Shown here piece after piece: positions 18,713 through 27,860 of a DNA stretch of 64,000 nt. Made by a program: the position numbers and the translations under genes. The DNA is from CAKUFA01 sp963627465 (GTDB taxonomy: Bacteria > Bacillota > Clostridia > Christensenellales > Aristaeellaceae). Position 1 is the stretch's first letter; every line of letters starts with the position of its first letter. A model generated the notes under the pieces. It was not told where the DNA came from. It saw nothing but the letters and a program-made list of their open reading frames with translations, and ran no database searches. The DNA lies in contig CAVGBO010000045.1 in NCBI GenBank assembly GCA_963627465.1, forward strand, positions 1 to 64,000, given 5' to 3'.

Positions 18713-19597
18713 ATGAAGATTTCATTCATTGGCTTGGGCATCATGGGTAAGCCCATGGCAAAGAACCTGATGAAGAACGGCCACGAGCTGTATGTGTATG
18801 ATCGCAATCCTGCCGCTGTGGAGGAAATGCGTGCTGCCGGTGCCCACATCTGCGGCTCTTCCGTGGAAACGGTGAAGGACGTGGATCTGGTGATCACCAT
18901 GCTGCCCAACAGCCCCCACGTAAAGTCCGTCATGCTGGAGGACGACAAGCTGGCTGATTACATGCCCAAGACCGCTACCTTCATCGACTGCACGTCCCTG
19001 AACCCTGTTGCTTCCCGTGAGATCGCTGCCGAGCTGGCCAAGCGTGGCATTGACATGCTGGATGCTCCCGTGTCCGGCGGTCAGCCCAAGGCTGTGGACG
19101 GCACCCTGTCCTTCATGGTTGGCGGCAAGGAAGAAGTGTTCAACCGCTTCAAGCCCGTTCTGGAGTGCATGGGCGCTTCCGTGGTGCTGTGCGGCGATGT
19201 AGGCGCAGGCAACGTGACCAAGCTGTGCAACCAGACCATCGTGGCTGTGAACATTGCCGCTTTGGCTGAAGCTCTGCAGATGGGTCAGATGTGCGGTGTG
19301 GAGCCCCAGAAGATCTTCGAAGCTATCCGTGGCGGTCTGGCTGGTTCTACCGTGATGAACGCTAAGGCTCCCATGATGATGGATCAGAACTTCGAGCCCG
19401 GCTTCCGTATTGACCTGCACATCAAGGATCTGAAGAACGTGGTGGATGCCGCCAGCACCGTGGATGCTCCCATCCCGCTGACCCAGTCTGTGCTGGAAAT
19501 GATGAAGGTGCTGCACAAGGACGGCCTGGGCTCCTGCGACCACAGCGCCCTGCTGAAGTACTATCAGAAGCTGACCGGCGAAACCCTGCATCACTAA
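18713..19597 (+). CDS. garR: Tartronate semialdehyde reductase (2-hydroxy-3-oxopropionate reductase)
   Basis: A 294-residue beta-hydroxyacid dehydrogenase. The Rossmann motif FIGLGIMGKPMAKNLMKNG opens the protein, the substrate loop DAPVSGGQPKAVDGTLSFMV follows, and the catalytic lysine lies in GNVTKLCNQ. The wording is close to GarR/GlxR, which reduce tartronate semialdehyde to glycerate. The next gene encodes glycerate kinase, which supports this substrate within the broad family. The ATG at 18713 follows AAGGAGG. Confidence 0.85.
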   Translation: MKISFIGLGIMGKPMAKNLMKNGHELYVYDRNPAAVEEMRAAGAHICGSSVETVKDVDLVITMLPNSPHVKSVMLEDDKLADYMPKTATFIDCTSLNPVASREIAAELAKRGIDMLDAPVSGGQPKAVDGTLSFMVGGKEEVFNRFKPVLECMGASVVLCGDVGAGNVTKLCNQTIVAVNIAALAEALQMGQMCGVEPQKIFEAIRGGLAGSTVMNAKAPMMMDQNFEPGFRIDLHIKDLKNVVDAASTVDAPIPLTQSVLEMMKVLHKDGLGSCDHSALLKYYQKLTGETLHH

Positions 19598-19639
19598 TTC
19601 GTAGCGCAGGACTCGTACCTGCCTGGCATGATGTAACAC

Positions 19640-19670
19640 AAGGCAGCAGGCAGAAATGTCTGCTGCCTTT
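19640..19670 (+). terminator. Weak terminator-like hairpin before garK
   Basis: AGGCAGCAG and CTGCTGCCTTT form a stem followed by TTTCATTT. Transcription probably continues partly into the glycerate kinase gene. Confidence 0.5.
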
Positions 19671-19697
19671 CATTTGAATGAGGAGTGTGTCTGTCCG

Positions 19698-20846
19698 ATG
19701 AAAATGCTCTTTGCCTCCGACTCTTTCAAGGGCTCCCTTTCGGCAGTGGAGATTTGCAATCTGCTGGAGAAGGCAGCAGAAACCATTTTTCCCGGCACGG
19801 AAACGGTTTCCATACCCATTGCGGATGGGGGAGAAGGCACGGTGGAGGCACTCCTTCGTGCCATGGGCGGCCGCTGGATGACCACCCGGGTGGCAGATCC
19901 CTTGTTTACCCCGGTGGATGCCAAGTGGGGCATGCTCAGCGACGGCACAACGGCTGTCATGGAAATGGCACAGGCCAGCGGCTTGCCCTATGTGCCTCAA
20001 GATCAGCGGGATCCCCGCTACACCACCAGCTACGGCACGGGCGAAATGATTGCGGATGCCCTTCGCCAGGGCGCACGGAAAATCCTTATCGGCATTGGCG
20101 GCAGTGCCACCAATGATGGGGGCATGGGCATGCTCAGTGCCCTGGGGGCTGTGTTTACCGATGCGAAAGGTAAGCAGGTCTCTCCTGTGGGCGACGGACT
20201 GGCTCGTGTGGCCCATGCGGATTTTTCCCATCTGCTGCCTGAACTAAAGGAATGCAAAATCACCGTGCTGTGCGATGTGACCAATCCTCTGCTGGGACCT
20301 ACCGGCGCAACCTACACCTATGGTCCGCAGAAGGGCGGCACGCCGGTCATCTGTGATGGGCTGGAAGCAGGCATGACCAACTATGCCAAGGTGATTCAGC
20401 AGGTAACCGGGAAGGACATTGATCACATTCCCGGTGCCGGAGCTGCCGGCGGCTTGGGCGCTGCCTTTGCCGGTGTGCTGGGTGCAACCCTGAAGAGCGG
20501 CATTGATGCGGTGCTGGAGACTGTGGACTTTGATCAGAAGCTGACCGATGTGGATCTGGTGGTCACTGGTGAAGGCCGGATTGATGGGCAAAGCGTCCGC
20601 TTCGGCAAGGTACCGGTAGGTGTGGCACGTCACTGTGCTGCAAAAAACATTCCTGTGCTGTGCATTGTGGGCGGCATAGGGGAAGGGGCAGAAGGTCTCT
20701 TCGACCTGTGCGAAAGCACCATCCAGACCACCGTATCCGGCCCTATGCCCTTGGAAGAAGCCATGGTCAATGCCGAAAAGCTTTATCTGGATGCGGCACT
20801 GCGGCTGTTCCGGGCAGTGCGGATCGGCATGAAACTTAAGCATTGA
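19698..20846 (+). CDS. garK: Glycerate kinase (type I, 2-phosphoglycerate forming)
   Basis: A 382-residue protein with the GarK/GlxK signature: LFASDSFKGSLSA at the N-terminus, IPIADGGEGTVEALL, GIGGSATNDGGMGML and VVTGEGRIDGQS. It phosphorylates glycerate, sending carbon into lower glycolysis. With the upstream reductase and aldolase it completes a route from a sugar acid to pyruvate plus phosphoglycerate. The ATG at 19698 is preceded by GAGGAG at a somewhat long distance; the earlier in-frame start at 19656 lies in the hairpin region and is unlikely. Confidence 0.92.
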   Translation: MKMLFASDSFKGSLSAVEICNLLEKAAETIFPGTETVSIPIADGGEGTVEALLRAMGGRWMTTRVADPLFTPVDAKWGMLSDGTTAVMEMAQASGLPYVPQDQRDPRYTTSYGTGEMIADALRQGARKILIGIGGSATNDGGMGMLSALGAVFTDAKGKQVSPVGDGLARVAHADFSHLLPELKECKITVLCDVTNPLLGPTGATYTYGPQKGGTPVICDGLEAGMTNYAKVIQQVTGKDIDHIPGAGAAGGLGAAFAGVLGATLKSGIDAVLETVDFDQKLTDVDLVVTGEGRIDGQSVRFGKVPVGVARHCAAKNIPVLCIVGGIGEGAEGLFDLCESTIQTTVSGPMPLEEAMVNAEKLYLDAALRLFRAVRIGMKLKH

Positions 20847-20856
20847 AAAACGATAG

Positions 20857-20890
20857 AGGGAGCGATGCCTGCAAAGGCTTCGCCCTTTTT
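20857..20890 (+). terminator. Terminator after garK
   Basis: AGGGAGCGATGCC pairs with GGCTTCGCCCT, with small bulges, and is followed by a T-run. It ends the ABC/sugar-acid operon. Confidence 0.85.
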
Positions 20891-20923
20891 TCTTTGCATT
20901 GCCCCCCTCTTCCTTTGCCGGAA

Positions 20924-20952
20924 TTGACGCTGTCTGCCCGGCTTGGTATAAT
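20924..20952 (+). promoter_or_regulatory. Promoter of mtnN-SDR
   Basis: TTGACG (20924-20929), a 17-base spacer and TATAAT (20947-20952), 51 bases before the start codon. Confidence 0.82.
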
Positions 20953-21003
20953 GAATCCTGCATCCTTTGATGCGGATAAAGGCTTGGAATGTTGGAGGGT
21001 CAT

Positions 21004-21705
21004 ATGGTTGGATTGATTGGTGCCATGGCAGTGGAAGTGGAAAATCTGCTGGGGCAAATGACGGATAAACAGGAAACGAAAATCGGCATGGATGTGTTCA
21101 CCAAGGGCAAGCTTTTCGGGCAGGAAGCCGTGCTGGCAGTATGCGGCCCCGGCAAGGTGAATGCGGCACTCTGTGCACAGAACATGATTACCGCATTTCA
21201 CCCGGCGTGGGTGCTGAATCTGGGGGTTGCCGGGGCAGGGGATGAAACCGTGTCCATCGGGGATATGGTCATTGCCACCTGTGCCGTGCAGCACGACATG
21301 GACACCTCTCCCTTGGGAGATCCCGTGGGCTATGTCAGCAAGGTAGGTGTGGTGGAGTTCCCCTGCGATGAAGCCTTGCGGGAGAGCCTGCTATCTGCTG
21401 CACGGCAGGTGCCGGATATGCAGGTGCAGGAAGGCGTGATTGCCACCGGGGATCAGTTCATCTGCGATGGAGAAACCCGGAAACGGATTCACGACCGTTT
21501 CCACGCCAAGGCGGTGGAAATGGAGGGGGCGGCTGTGGCGCATGCCTGCTATATGAATGGGGTGCCCTGCGGCGTGCTGCGTTCCATTTCGGATCAGGCC
21601 AACGGACAATCTACCATGGACTATCCCACCTTTACCAAACTGGCGGCAAGCCATTCCGAACGGGTGGTGGAGCTGCTGCTGACCCACATGGAGACAGCGG
21701 AATGA
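21004..21705 (+). CDS. mtnN: 5'-methylthioadenosine/S-adenosylhomocysteine nucleosidase
   Basis: A 233-residue nucleosidase beginning IGAMAVEVENLL, with NLGVAGAGDETVSIGDMVIA, a central GVIATGDQFICD, and AVEMEGAAVAHACY near the active site. The catalytic Asp is in SISDQANG. It splits methylthioadenosine and S-adenosylhomocysteine, removing methyltransferase by-products and feeding methionine salvage. The ATG at 21004 follows GGAGGG; an upstream GTG/ATG region belongs to the leader. Its last four bases overlap the start of the SDR gene (ATGA). Confidence 0.92.
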   Translation: MVGLIGAMAVEVENLLGQMTDKQETKIGMDVFTKGKLFGQEAVLAVCGPGKVNAALCAQNMITAFHPAWVLNLGVAGAGDETVSIGDMVIATCAVQHDMDTSPLGDPVGYVSKVGVVEFPCDEALRESLLSAARQVPDMQVQEGVIATGDQFICDGETRKRIHDRFHAKAVEMEGAAVAHACYMNGVPCGVLRSISDQANGQSTMDYPTFTKLAASHSERVVELLLTHMETAE

Positions 21706-22538
21706 GCAAAACAGTTTGGGTCACGGGTGCTTCCTCCGGGCTGGGACTGCACACAGCCCAGGCCTTGCGGGATGCAGGGTGGACGGTGATTGCCGGTGCA
21801 CGTTCCTTCCATGGGGAAGTGAAAGACGGCATGCATTGCCTGCCCCTGGATGTAACGGATGATGCGTCCGTGGCGGCCTTTGTGGAGGCGGCACAGCGTA
21901 TTGACCCTCAGGTGGATGCGCTGGTGCAGTGCGCCGGGATTCTGGTGCTTGGCTCCTGCGAGGAAACTTCGCTGGATGAGTACAAGCGGGTCATGAACAC
22001 CAACTTTCTGGGCATGGTGCGGATGAATCATGCTGTGCTGCCCATGATGCGCAGGCAGGGGAGGGGCAGGATTGTCATGTTCTCCTCCATTAACGGCCTG
22101 CTGGGGGTGCCCTTTCAGAGTGCGTACACTGCCGCCAAGCATGCCGTGGAAGGTTATGCGGAGTGCCTGATGATGGAGACTCACGGCATGGGCATTCAGG
22201 TGTGTCTGGTGGAGCCGGGGGATCATCGCTCCGGCAGCAGTGCTTATCGTGCCCACGCCAAGGGCGCACAATCGACATCCCCCTATGGAGAACGCTACGC
22301 ATCCACTTGCTATGTGATTCACCGGGATGAAACCGGCGGATCTGACCCGGATGTGCTGGGCAGAAAGGTGGCCAAGGCACTGGCAAGGAAGCATATGCCC
22401 TTCCGGCTGCGCATCGCCAAGGGAGATCAGCACCTGGCAGTGTGGCTCCATGATCTGCTGCTGCCGGGGCTGAACGGCAGCATCCTCCGCAGCTATTATT
22501 ACGGCAAGCAGGACAAAGCGGCTAAGGATGGGGATTGA
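21702..22538 (+). CDS. Short-chain dehydrogenase/reductase
   Basis: A 278-residue SDR with the cofactor motif TGASSGLG, NAG-type motif QCAGIL, active-site serine in VMFSSINGLLG and catalytic YTAAKHAVEG. It should oxidise or reduce an alcohol/ketone with NAD(P). The substrate cannot be told; the classical SDR core is followed by a longer C-terminal region (about residues 185-278) that lines the substrate pocket. It is translationally coupled to mtnN by a four-base overlap, though no metabolic link between the two is obvious. Confidence 0.87.
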   Translation: MSKTVWVTGASSGLGLHTAQALRDAGWTVIAGARSFHGEVKDGMHCLPLDVTDDASVAAFVEAAQRIDPQVDALVQCAGILVLGSCEETSLDEYKRVMNTNFLGMVRMNHAVLPMMRRQGRGRIVMFSSINGLLGVPFQSAYTAAKHAVEGYAECLMMETHGMGIQVCLVEPGDHRSGSSAYRAHAKGAQSTSPYGERYASTCYVIHRDETGGSDPDVLGRKVAKALARKHMPFRLRIAKGDQHLAVWLHDLLLPGLNGSILRSYYYGKQDKAAKDGD

Positions 22539-22562
22539 CAGAACGCCTCTGACGGATACAAT
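22535..22562 (+). promoter_or_regulatory. Promoter of the aldose epimerase gene
   Basis: TTGACA (22535-22540), a 16-base spacer and TACAAT (22557-22562). The -35 overlaps the stop codon of the SDR gene. Confidence 0.75.
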
Positions 22563-22598
22563 AGGAAGTAGAAATAACGTTTCAAGGAGGGTGTTCCT

Positions 22599-23663
22599 AT
22601 GGCGATCACCTCAAGAGAATTTGGTAAGAATGAACAGGGCGCAGTGGTGACCCAGTACATCATGACCAACCAAAGCGGTGCTGTGGTGAAGATGATTGAC
22701 TACGGCGCAACCATTACCGCCATTTGCGTGCCGGATAAGGACGGCATCATGGCAGACGTGGTGCTGGGCTTTGACGACATGACCGGTTACCTGAAGGGTC
22801 ACGGTCACATGGGGGAGACCATCGGCCGGTACGGCAACCGGATCGCCCGTGGTCAGTTTACCCTGGACGGCGTAACCTACCAGCTGGCCAAGAACAACGG
22901 GGAGAACCATCTCCACGGCGGCAATGTGGGCTTCGGCGTAAGAATGTGGGAGACCTCCACCTTGGAGGAGCAGGATCAGGATACCCTGATTTTCCACCTG
23001 ATCAGCCCGGATGGTGAGGAAAACTATCCCGGCACCCTGGACGTTACCGTCACCTATACCTGGACGGATAACTGTGACCTGATCATCCGCTACCGGGCGA
23101 CTACGGACAAGGCAACCCTGTGCAACCTGACCAACCATGCCTATTTCAATCTGGCTGGTCACGATCACGGCACAGTGCGGGATCAGGTGGTGTACATTGA
23201 CGCTGATGTGATCACCCCTGTGGATGCAGGCCTGATTCCTACCGGCGGCTATCTGCCTGTGGCCAAGACTCCCTTCGACCTGCGGGAAGGGGAATTGGTC
23301 GGCGACGGACTGGATCTGGCACCCCAGGTGCATCAGATGGTGCTGGCAGACATGGGCTATGACCAGAATTTCGTGCTGCGGAAAGGCTCTGTCATGGGTA
23401 TGGCTGCCTGCCTGCACGATGAGCCTTCCGGCCGTACCATGGAGGTTATTACCGACCAGCCCGGCGTGCAGCTGTACACGGGCAACTCCGTGGACTATGA
23501 CGGGGGCAAGGGCGGCGTTCATTACGGCAAGTTCTCCGGCCTGTGCCTGGAAACCCAGCACTTCCCGGATTCCCCCAATGAGCCCCAGTGGCCCACCACC
23601 GTACTGCGCCCCGGCGAAGTGTACGATACCACCACCATTTACGCATTCCGTGTGGATGCATAA
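22599..23663 (+). CDS. galM: Aldose 1-epimerase (galactose mutarotase)
   Basis: A 354-residue beta-sandwich enzyme with the GalM signature: VLGFDDMTGYL, GRYGNRIARGQFTLDG, ENHLHGGNVGFGVRMW (first histidine), TNHAYFNLAGHD (catalytic His) and LCLETQHFPDSPN (catalytic Glu). It interconverts alpha and beta forms of sugars such as galactose or glucose. No other galactose gene is adjacent; it has its own promoter and terminator, so it may serve sugars released by the several glycosidases in this region. Confidence 0.93.
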   Translation: MAITSREFGKNEQGAVVTQYIMTNQSGAVVKMIDYGATITAICVPDKDGIMADVVLGFDDMTGYLKGHGHMGETIGRYGNRIARGQFTLDGVTYQLAKNNGENHLHGGNVGFGVRMWETSTLEEQDQDTLIFHLISPDGEENYPGTLDVTVTYTWTDNCDLIIRYRATTDKATLCNLTNHAYFNLAGHDHGTVRDQVVYIDADVITPVDAGLIPTGGYLPVAKTPFDLREGELVGDGLDLAPQVHQMVLADMGYDQNFVLRKGSVMGMAACLHDEPSGRTMEVITDQPGVQLYTGNSVDYDGGKGGVHYGKFSGLCLETQHFPDSPNEPQWPTTVLRPGEVYDTTTIYAFRVDA

Positions 23664-23681
23664 CATTCCATTAGCACAGAA

Positions 23682-23724
23682 GGGAGCGGAGGACGCTTTG
23701 CATGGCGGCTTCCACTCCCTTTTT
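23682..23724 (+). terminator. Terminator after galM
   Basis: GGGAGCGGA pairs imperfectly with TTCCACTCCC and is followed by TTTTT. It lies just before the ribosome site of the next gene. Confidence 0.72.
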
Positions 23725-23738
23725 ATGAAGGTGAAACC

Positions 23739-24578
23739 ATGAACGAGGAACTGATGCTCCGTTTGGCATCCTTCCTGAATGATACTCCCCGGGCGATTGA
23801 CCTGGAAGAAGCCAGAAGCATTGCCCGTGACTGCGGCATCGGGGAAGAAGAGGCGGTTGCCCTGATGCTTGCGGCTTATTGCGGACTGGATCTGGATAAG
23901 CCAAAGGACAAGGAGACCTATCATCGCTGCTTTCCTCACATGCTGCACAAGCTGTCTCCTGCCCTTGTGACGGAAGATCCTTACGTGCAGGCATTGAAAA
24001 CAAAGACCTGCCGCCGGGGAACGGTGACACTGGAAGAAGAGACTTACGCACCGGCAGAAATCTTTGTGGCAGATGACTTTCGGCAGGTGAATGGCATGGT
24101 GCTGCCGCAGCTTGGCTGGTTCGACACCTCTGTGCCTTACCCTGCCCTGAAGGAGCAGGGACGCATCTGGATGACCGTCACCCCCAACGAGATCAATACC
24201 ATTCGCCCCTGTGCGGAAGCATCTGCGGGCAAGGTGCTCTGCTATGGCCTGGGCATGGGATACTATGTGTTTCATGCCCTGCAAAATGCGAAAGTAACCT
24301 CCGTAACCGTGGTGGAGCAATCCCGGAATGTGATTGACCTGTTCCGGGAGGCACTGCTGCCCATGTTCCCAAGGAAGGACGACGTGCAAATCATACAAGG
24401 GGATGCCTTTGCTTATGCCCGGGAGGAAGCACCTCACCAAACCTTCGATACTGTGTTTACGGATCTGTGGCACGATGTGTCGGACGGCCTGCCCATGTAC
24501 CGAAAGATGAAGCAGCTGGAGGTGCAGGGGCCCAAGTACCTGTACTGGATTGAGCCTACCATGCGGTACTATCTTTGA
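23739..24578 (+). CDS. Predicted class I methyltransferase-fold protein
   Basis: A 279-residue protein. Its second half has an AdoMet-type Rossmann fold like spermidine synthases: a glycine loop VLCYGLGMGYYVFHAL (about 168-183), an acidic strand end VTVVEQSRNVIDLF, VQIIQGDAFAYA and FDTVFTDLWHD. The first 100 residues are helical and acidic, then a beta-rich stretch. I do not recognise a specific family. It could be a methyltransferase or an aminopropyltransferase relative that has lost the typical DPP motif. It starts shortly after the galM terminator, behind GAAGGTG. Confidence 0.6.
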   Translation: MNEELMLRLASFLNDTPRAIDLEEARSIARDCGIGEEEAVALMLAAYCGLDLDKPKDKETYHRCFPHMLHKLSPALVTEDPYVQALKTKTCRRGTVTLEEETYAPAEIFVADDFRQVNGMVLPQLGWFDTSVPYPALKEQGRIWMTVTPNEINTIRPCAEASAGKVLCYGLGMGYYVFHALQNAKVTSVTVVEQSRNVIDLFREALLPMFPRKDDVQIIQGDAFAYAREEAPHQTFDTVFTDLWHDVSDGLPMYRKMKQLEVQGPKYLYWIEPTMRYYL

Positions 24579-24609
24579 TCTTATTGACGGAATATTCCCG
24601 AAACATTTC

Positions 24610-24638
24610 TTGATTGTGCAGCGAGAAAATGGTACAAT
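24610..24638 (+). promoter_or_regulatory. Promoter of the HD-STAS-SpoIIE operon
   Basis: TTGATT (24610-24615), a 17-base spacer and TACAAT (24633-24638). The leader of about 125 bases contains GGAAAG/CTTTCC and GCGGAA/TTCCGC inverted repeats near 24678-24700, which may fold. Confidence 0.65.
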
Positions 24639-24769
24639 GAGCGTGGAATGTTTGCAGGCGTAAGCCGGCATTTTTTCGAAGGAAAGCGGAACTTTCCGCC
24701 GTTGCCTTTCCGCATTGGCAGTGAGGCACGTGAAAACATCGTTTGCCACGGGGAAGGAACGAAAAGACC

Positions 24770-25339
24770 ATGCACAGCATGATTGTGAAGGCGTATTTAT
24801 TTGCCATGTACGCCCATGGTGAGCAAAAACGCAAGGACGGGCTGCCCTACATTATACATCCGGTAGAGGTAGCCATGGAGCTGGCAAGAAACGGTGCCAG
24901 TGAAAACCTGATCTGCGCCGGATTCCTGCACGATACCATTGAGGATGCCTTTATCACCAAGGAGCAGCTGACCACCGCCTTTAATGATGAAATTGCAGCC
25001 CTTGTGGTGGCGGACAGTGAGAACAAGGAAGACAGCTGGGAAAAACGGAAATCGGACGCACTGGAAATGCTGCGGAAGCCGGGGGACCGGGATCATAAAA
25101 TGCTCATGTGCGCCGATAAGCTTTCTAATCTTCGCAGTGTTTACGAAGGCTTGCAGGATAGTGGCGAAGATGTGTGGAAACGTTTTAAGCGAGGCAGAGA
25201 CAAACAGGCCTGGCTCTTCCATGAAACCGTGGCGGCACTGGCTCCCCTGGAAGGTCTGCCCATGTATGAAGAACTGAAGCAAATGACCCATGACGTGTTT
25301 GACAGCCCTAGGGCTGAAGAAGAGAAAAATCATATTTGA
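24770..25339 (+). CDS. HD-domain hydrolase, small alarmone hydrolase-like
   Basis: A 189-residue protein resembling the hydrolase half of RelA/SpoT (MESH1-like). It has HGEQKRKDGLPYIIHPVEVA, CAGFLHDTIEDAFIT (HD metal ligands) and MLMCADKLSNLRS (the second aspartate region). Such enzymes remove pyrophosphate from (p)ppGpp. There is no synthetase domain. It opens an operon of partner-switch regulators, so it may set a nutrient-stress signal, but that is inference. The start at 24770 was chosen because GGAAGGAACG precedes it; the frame is open upstream to 24743. Confidence 0.78.
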   Translation: MHSMIVKAYLFAMYAHGEQKRKDGLPYIIHPVEVAMELARNGASENLICAGFLHDTIEDAFITKEQLTTAFNDEIAALVVADSENKEDSWEKRKSDALEMLRKPGDRDHKMLMCADKLSNLRSVYEGLQDSGEDVWKRFKRGRDKQAWLFHETVAALAPLEGLPMYEELKQMTHDVFDSPRAEEEKNHI

Positions 25340-25352
25340 AAGGAAGTTTTGT

Positions 25353-25655
25353 ATGAGCTTGACCATTGAAAAGAAGACAGGCGCAAAGGCTGAGATTACC
25401 CTGATCGGCCGTCTGGACACCACCACCGCCCCCGACATGGAGGCTGTGCTGGATACGGTGCTGCCGGAAGCCAAAGAACTGGTGCTTGACCTGGAGAAGC
25501 TGGAGTATATCTCCTCCGCCGGCCTGCGGCTGATTTTGAAGGCTCAGAAGGCCATGGATCAGAAGGGCACCATGAAGCTGATTCACGTGCCGGCTCCCGT
25601 GATGGAAGTGTTCACCATTACCGGCTTTGCAGATTTTCTGACCATAGAAAACTGA
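25353..25655 (+). CDS. STAS-domain anti-sigma factor antagonist
   Basis: A 100-residue single-domain protein of the SpoIIAA/RsbV type. It has ITLIGRLDTTTAPDMEAVL, LVLDLEKLEYISSAGLRLIL with the phosphorylatable serine at 54 or 55, and VFTITGFADFL. Unphosphorylated, such proteins bind and neutralise an RsbW-like kinase; phosphorylated, they let go. The kinase and phosphatase partner is most likely the fused protein encoded five bases downstream. The ATG at 25353 follows AAGGAAG; the long upstream open frame is within the previous gene. Confidence 0.9.
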   Translation: MSLTIEKKTGAKAEITLIGRLDTTTAPDMEAVLDTVLPEAKELVLDLEKLEYISSAGLRLILKAQKAMDQKGTMKLIHVPAPVMEVFTITGFADFLTIEN

Positions 25656-25659
25656 TACG

Positions 25660-27816
25660 ATGATGATCAATTTATCCGGAGATACCCTTCTGCGGTTAAC
25701 GCTTGCAACGCTGGTTCCGGGTTTGCTGTCAGGCCTGTTTACCCTGCTGGAGAAGAAGACGAAGTTTTCCGCCTGGCATAACAGCCTGAAGCAAATCGTC
25801 ATCGGCATTACCTTTGGCATTGCCGCCATTTTGTGCACCCAGTTCGGCATCCGTGCCGGAGATGGGGTCATCATGAACGTGCGGGATGCGGCACCCCTGT
25901 GCGCCGGGCTTTTCTTCGGCGGCCCGGCAGGGATTATTGCAGGCTTCATGGGAGGCGTGCACCGTTATTTGTGCGTCTTCTGGGGCGGCGGCAAGCTGAC
26001 CCAGGTGGCCTGCTCCATTTCCACCTGCCTGGCAGGCATCTTCAGTGCCACGATGCGCCGCCGTCTCTTTGAAAACAAAAATTCCGGCTTCCTGTCCAGC
26101 TTCGGCATCGGCACCACCATGGAGGTGCTGCACATGCTGCTGATTCTGGCCACCAATTTGCGCCGGGTATCCTATGCGTTCCGGTATGTGCAGGCCTGCT
26201 CCTTCCCCATGATTCTCTGCACGGGGATTGCGGTCAGCCTGGCTTCCCTGCTCAGCGGCGGTGCTTTCAACAAGCGGAAGGTGGATCTGCAGAAGAAGCG
26301 CATCAGTTACGATTTCGGCTTCTGGCTGCTAATCTGTGTGGTGATTGCCTTCCTGGCTACCAGCACCTTCACCCAGCAGATTGTGTACCACATCATTACC
26401 GATGATGCGGAGCTGTACCGCAACGTAACCCTTTACCTGATTGTGTTCATGGAGATTCTGATCTACACAGCCCTGTTCATCCTGATCTATGAGATGCTGA
26501 AGAAGAAGGTTGTGCGGAATCTGCAAAAGGTGAACGCCGGGCTGAATGCCATTACCAACGGCAACCTGAACACGGTGATTGACGTCCGTGCCTATCAGGA
26601 GTTTTCCGAGCTGTCGGATGACGTGAATGCCACGGTGGCCACCCTGAAGCACTACATCAAGGAAGCGGAGGAGCGGATCAATCACGAGCTGGAGTTCGCC
26701 CATCAGATTCAGCGGTCTGCCCTGCCTTCTTCCTTCCCGCCTTATCCCAATCGAACGGAATTTGATATTTACGCTTCCATGGATGCGGCCAGAGAAGTAG
26801 GCGGCGACTTCTATGATTTCTATTTTGTCAGCCGCAATCATCTGGCCTTCTTGGTGGCGGATGTTTCCGGCAAGGGGATTCCTGCCGCCCTGTTCATGAT
26901 GACCACCAAGACCATCATGAAGGACTTGGCGGAAAGCGGCCTGCCCGTGGATGAAGTCATGCGGAAGACCAACGACCGGCTGTGCCAGAACAATGAAGCC
27001 GGCATGTTCGTCACCGCATGGATGGGCATCCTGAATGTGAAAACCGGCAAGGTCACCTTTGCCAATGCCGGACACAATCCCCCCCTGGTGCGCCATGGGA
27101 ATGGCAACTTTGAGTACCTGAAGACCCGCTCCGGCCTGGTGCTGGCAGGCATGGAAGGCATGACCTACCGGGCAGGGGAAATTCAGCTGGCGCCGGAGGA
27201 CACCATCTTCCTCTACACCGATGGTGTCACGGAAGCCACCAACCTGTCCAACGAATTGTACGGCGAAGTGAGGCTGAATCACGTGCTGAACATGTGCCAA
27301 AGCAAGCAGGTGGAGAATCTGTGCCATCGGGTGAAAATGGATGTGGAGACCTTCGTGGGCAATGCACCCCAGTTTGACGACATTACCATGCTGGCGCTCA
27401 CTTACAAGGGTGATCTGCATGAAATGACGCTGGATGCCACGGTGGAAAACATTACGCCCATTACGGAATTTGTGGATGCTCAGCTGGATTCCCACGGATG
27501 CAGCGCCAAAGCCAAAATGCAAATCAATGTGGCGGTGGATGAAATCGTCAGCAACATTGCTCACTATGCCTATCCGGACGGTCAGGGACAAGTGACGGTG
27601 CGGATGGAAGTGGAGGACGGTGCTGCATACATTACCTTCAAGGATGAAGGCATTCCCTTCAACCCCTTGGAAGAGGCTGATCCGGATATTTCCCTGGGGG
27701 CTGAAGAGCGGGGCGTTGGAGGACTGGGCATTTTCCTGGTGAAGAAAACCATGGATACCCTGACCTATGAACGCTGCGGCGTGCAGAATGTGCTGAAGAT
27801 GACCAAACGGATTTGA
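25660..27816 (+). CDS. Membrane SpoIIE-type phosphatase fused to an RsbW-like ATPase
   Basis: A 718-residue protein with three parts. Residues 1 to about 290 hold multiple membrane segments resembling a 5TMR-LYT sensor region (PLCAGLFFGGPAGIIAGFMGGVHRY) plus a HAMP-like linker. Residues about 350-590 are a PP2C/SpoIIE phosphatase with metal aspartates in REVGGDFYDF (about 377-386), VADVSGKGIPAALFM, and FDDITMLAL near 572. Residues about 595-718 are a GHKL ATPase like RsbW/SpoIIAB (AVDEIVSNIAHYA, KDEGIPFNP, GGLGIFLVKK). One protein thus carries opposing kinase and phosphatase activities for STAS substrates, and the neighbours encode two. It likely senses an envelope or ligand signal. Confidence 0.9.
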   Translation: MMINLSGDTLLRLTLATLVPGLLSGLFTLLEKKTKFSAWHNSLKQIVIGITFGIAAILCTQFGIRAGDGVIMNVRDAAPLCAGLFFGGPAGIIAGFMGGVHRYLCVFWGGGKLTQVACSISTCLAGIFSATMRRRLFENKNSGFLSSFGIGTTMEVLHMLLILATNLRRVSYAFRYVQACSFPMILCTGIAVSLASLLSGGAFNKRKVDLQKKRISYDFGFWLLICVVIAFLATSTFTQQIVYHIITDDAELYRNVTLYLIVFMEILIYTALFILIYEMLKKKVVRNLQKVNAGLNAITNGNLNTVIDVRAYQEFSELSDDVNATVATLKHYIKEAEERINHELEFAHQIQRSALPSSFPPYPNRTEFDIYASMDAAREVGGDFYDFYFVSRNHLAFLVADVSGKGIPAALFMMTTKTIMKDLAESGLPVDEVMRKTNDRLCQNNEAGMFVTAWMGILNVKTGKVTFANAGHNPPLVRHGNGNFEYLKTRSGLVLAGMEGMTYRAGEIQLAPEDTIFLYTDGVTEATNLSNELYGEVRLNHVLNMCQSKQVENLCHRVKMDVETFVGNAPQFDDITMLALTYKGDLHEMTLDATVENITPITEFVDAQLDSHGCSAKAKMQINVAVDEIVSNIAHYAYPDGQGQVTVRMEVEDGAAYITFKDEGIPFNPLEEADPDISLGAEERGVGGLGIFLVKKTMDTLTYERCGVQNVLKMTKRI

Positions 27817-27860
27817 CCGAGACAAACCTGTGCAGTACACCTCAATGAGGAGGAACGTGT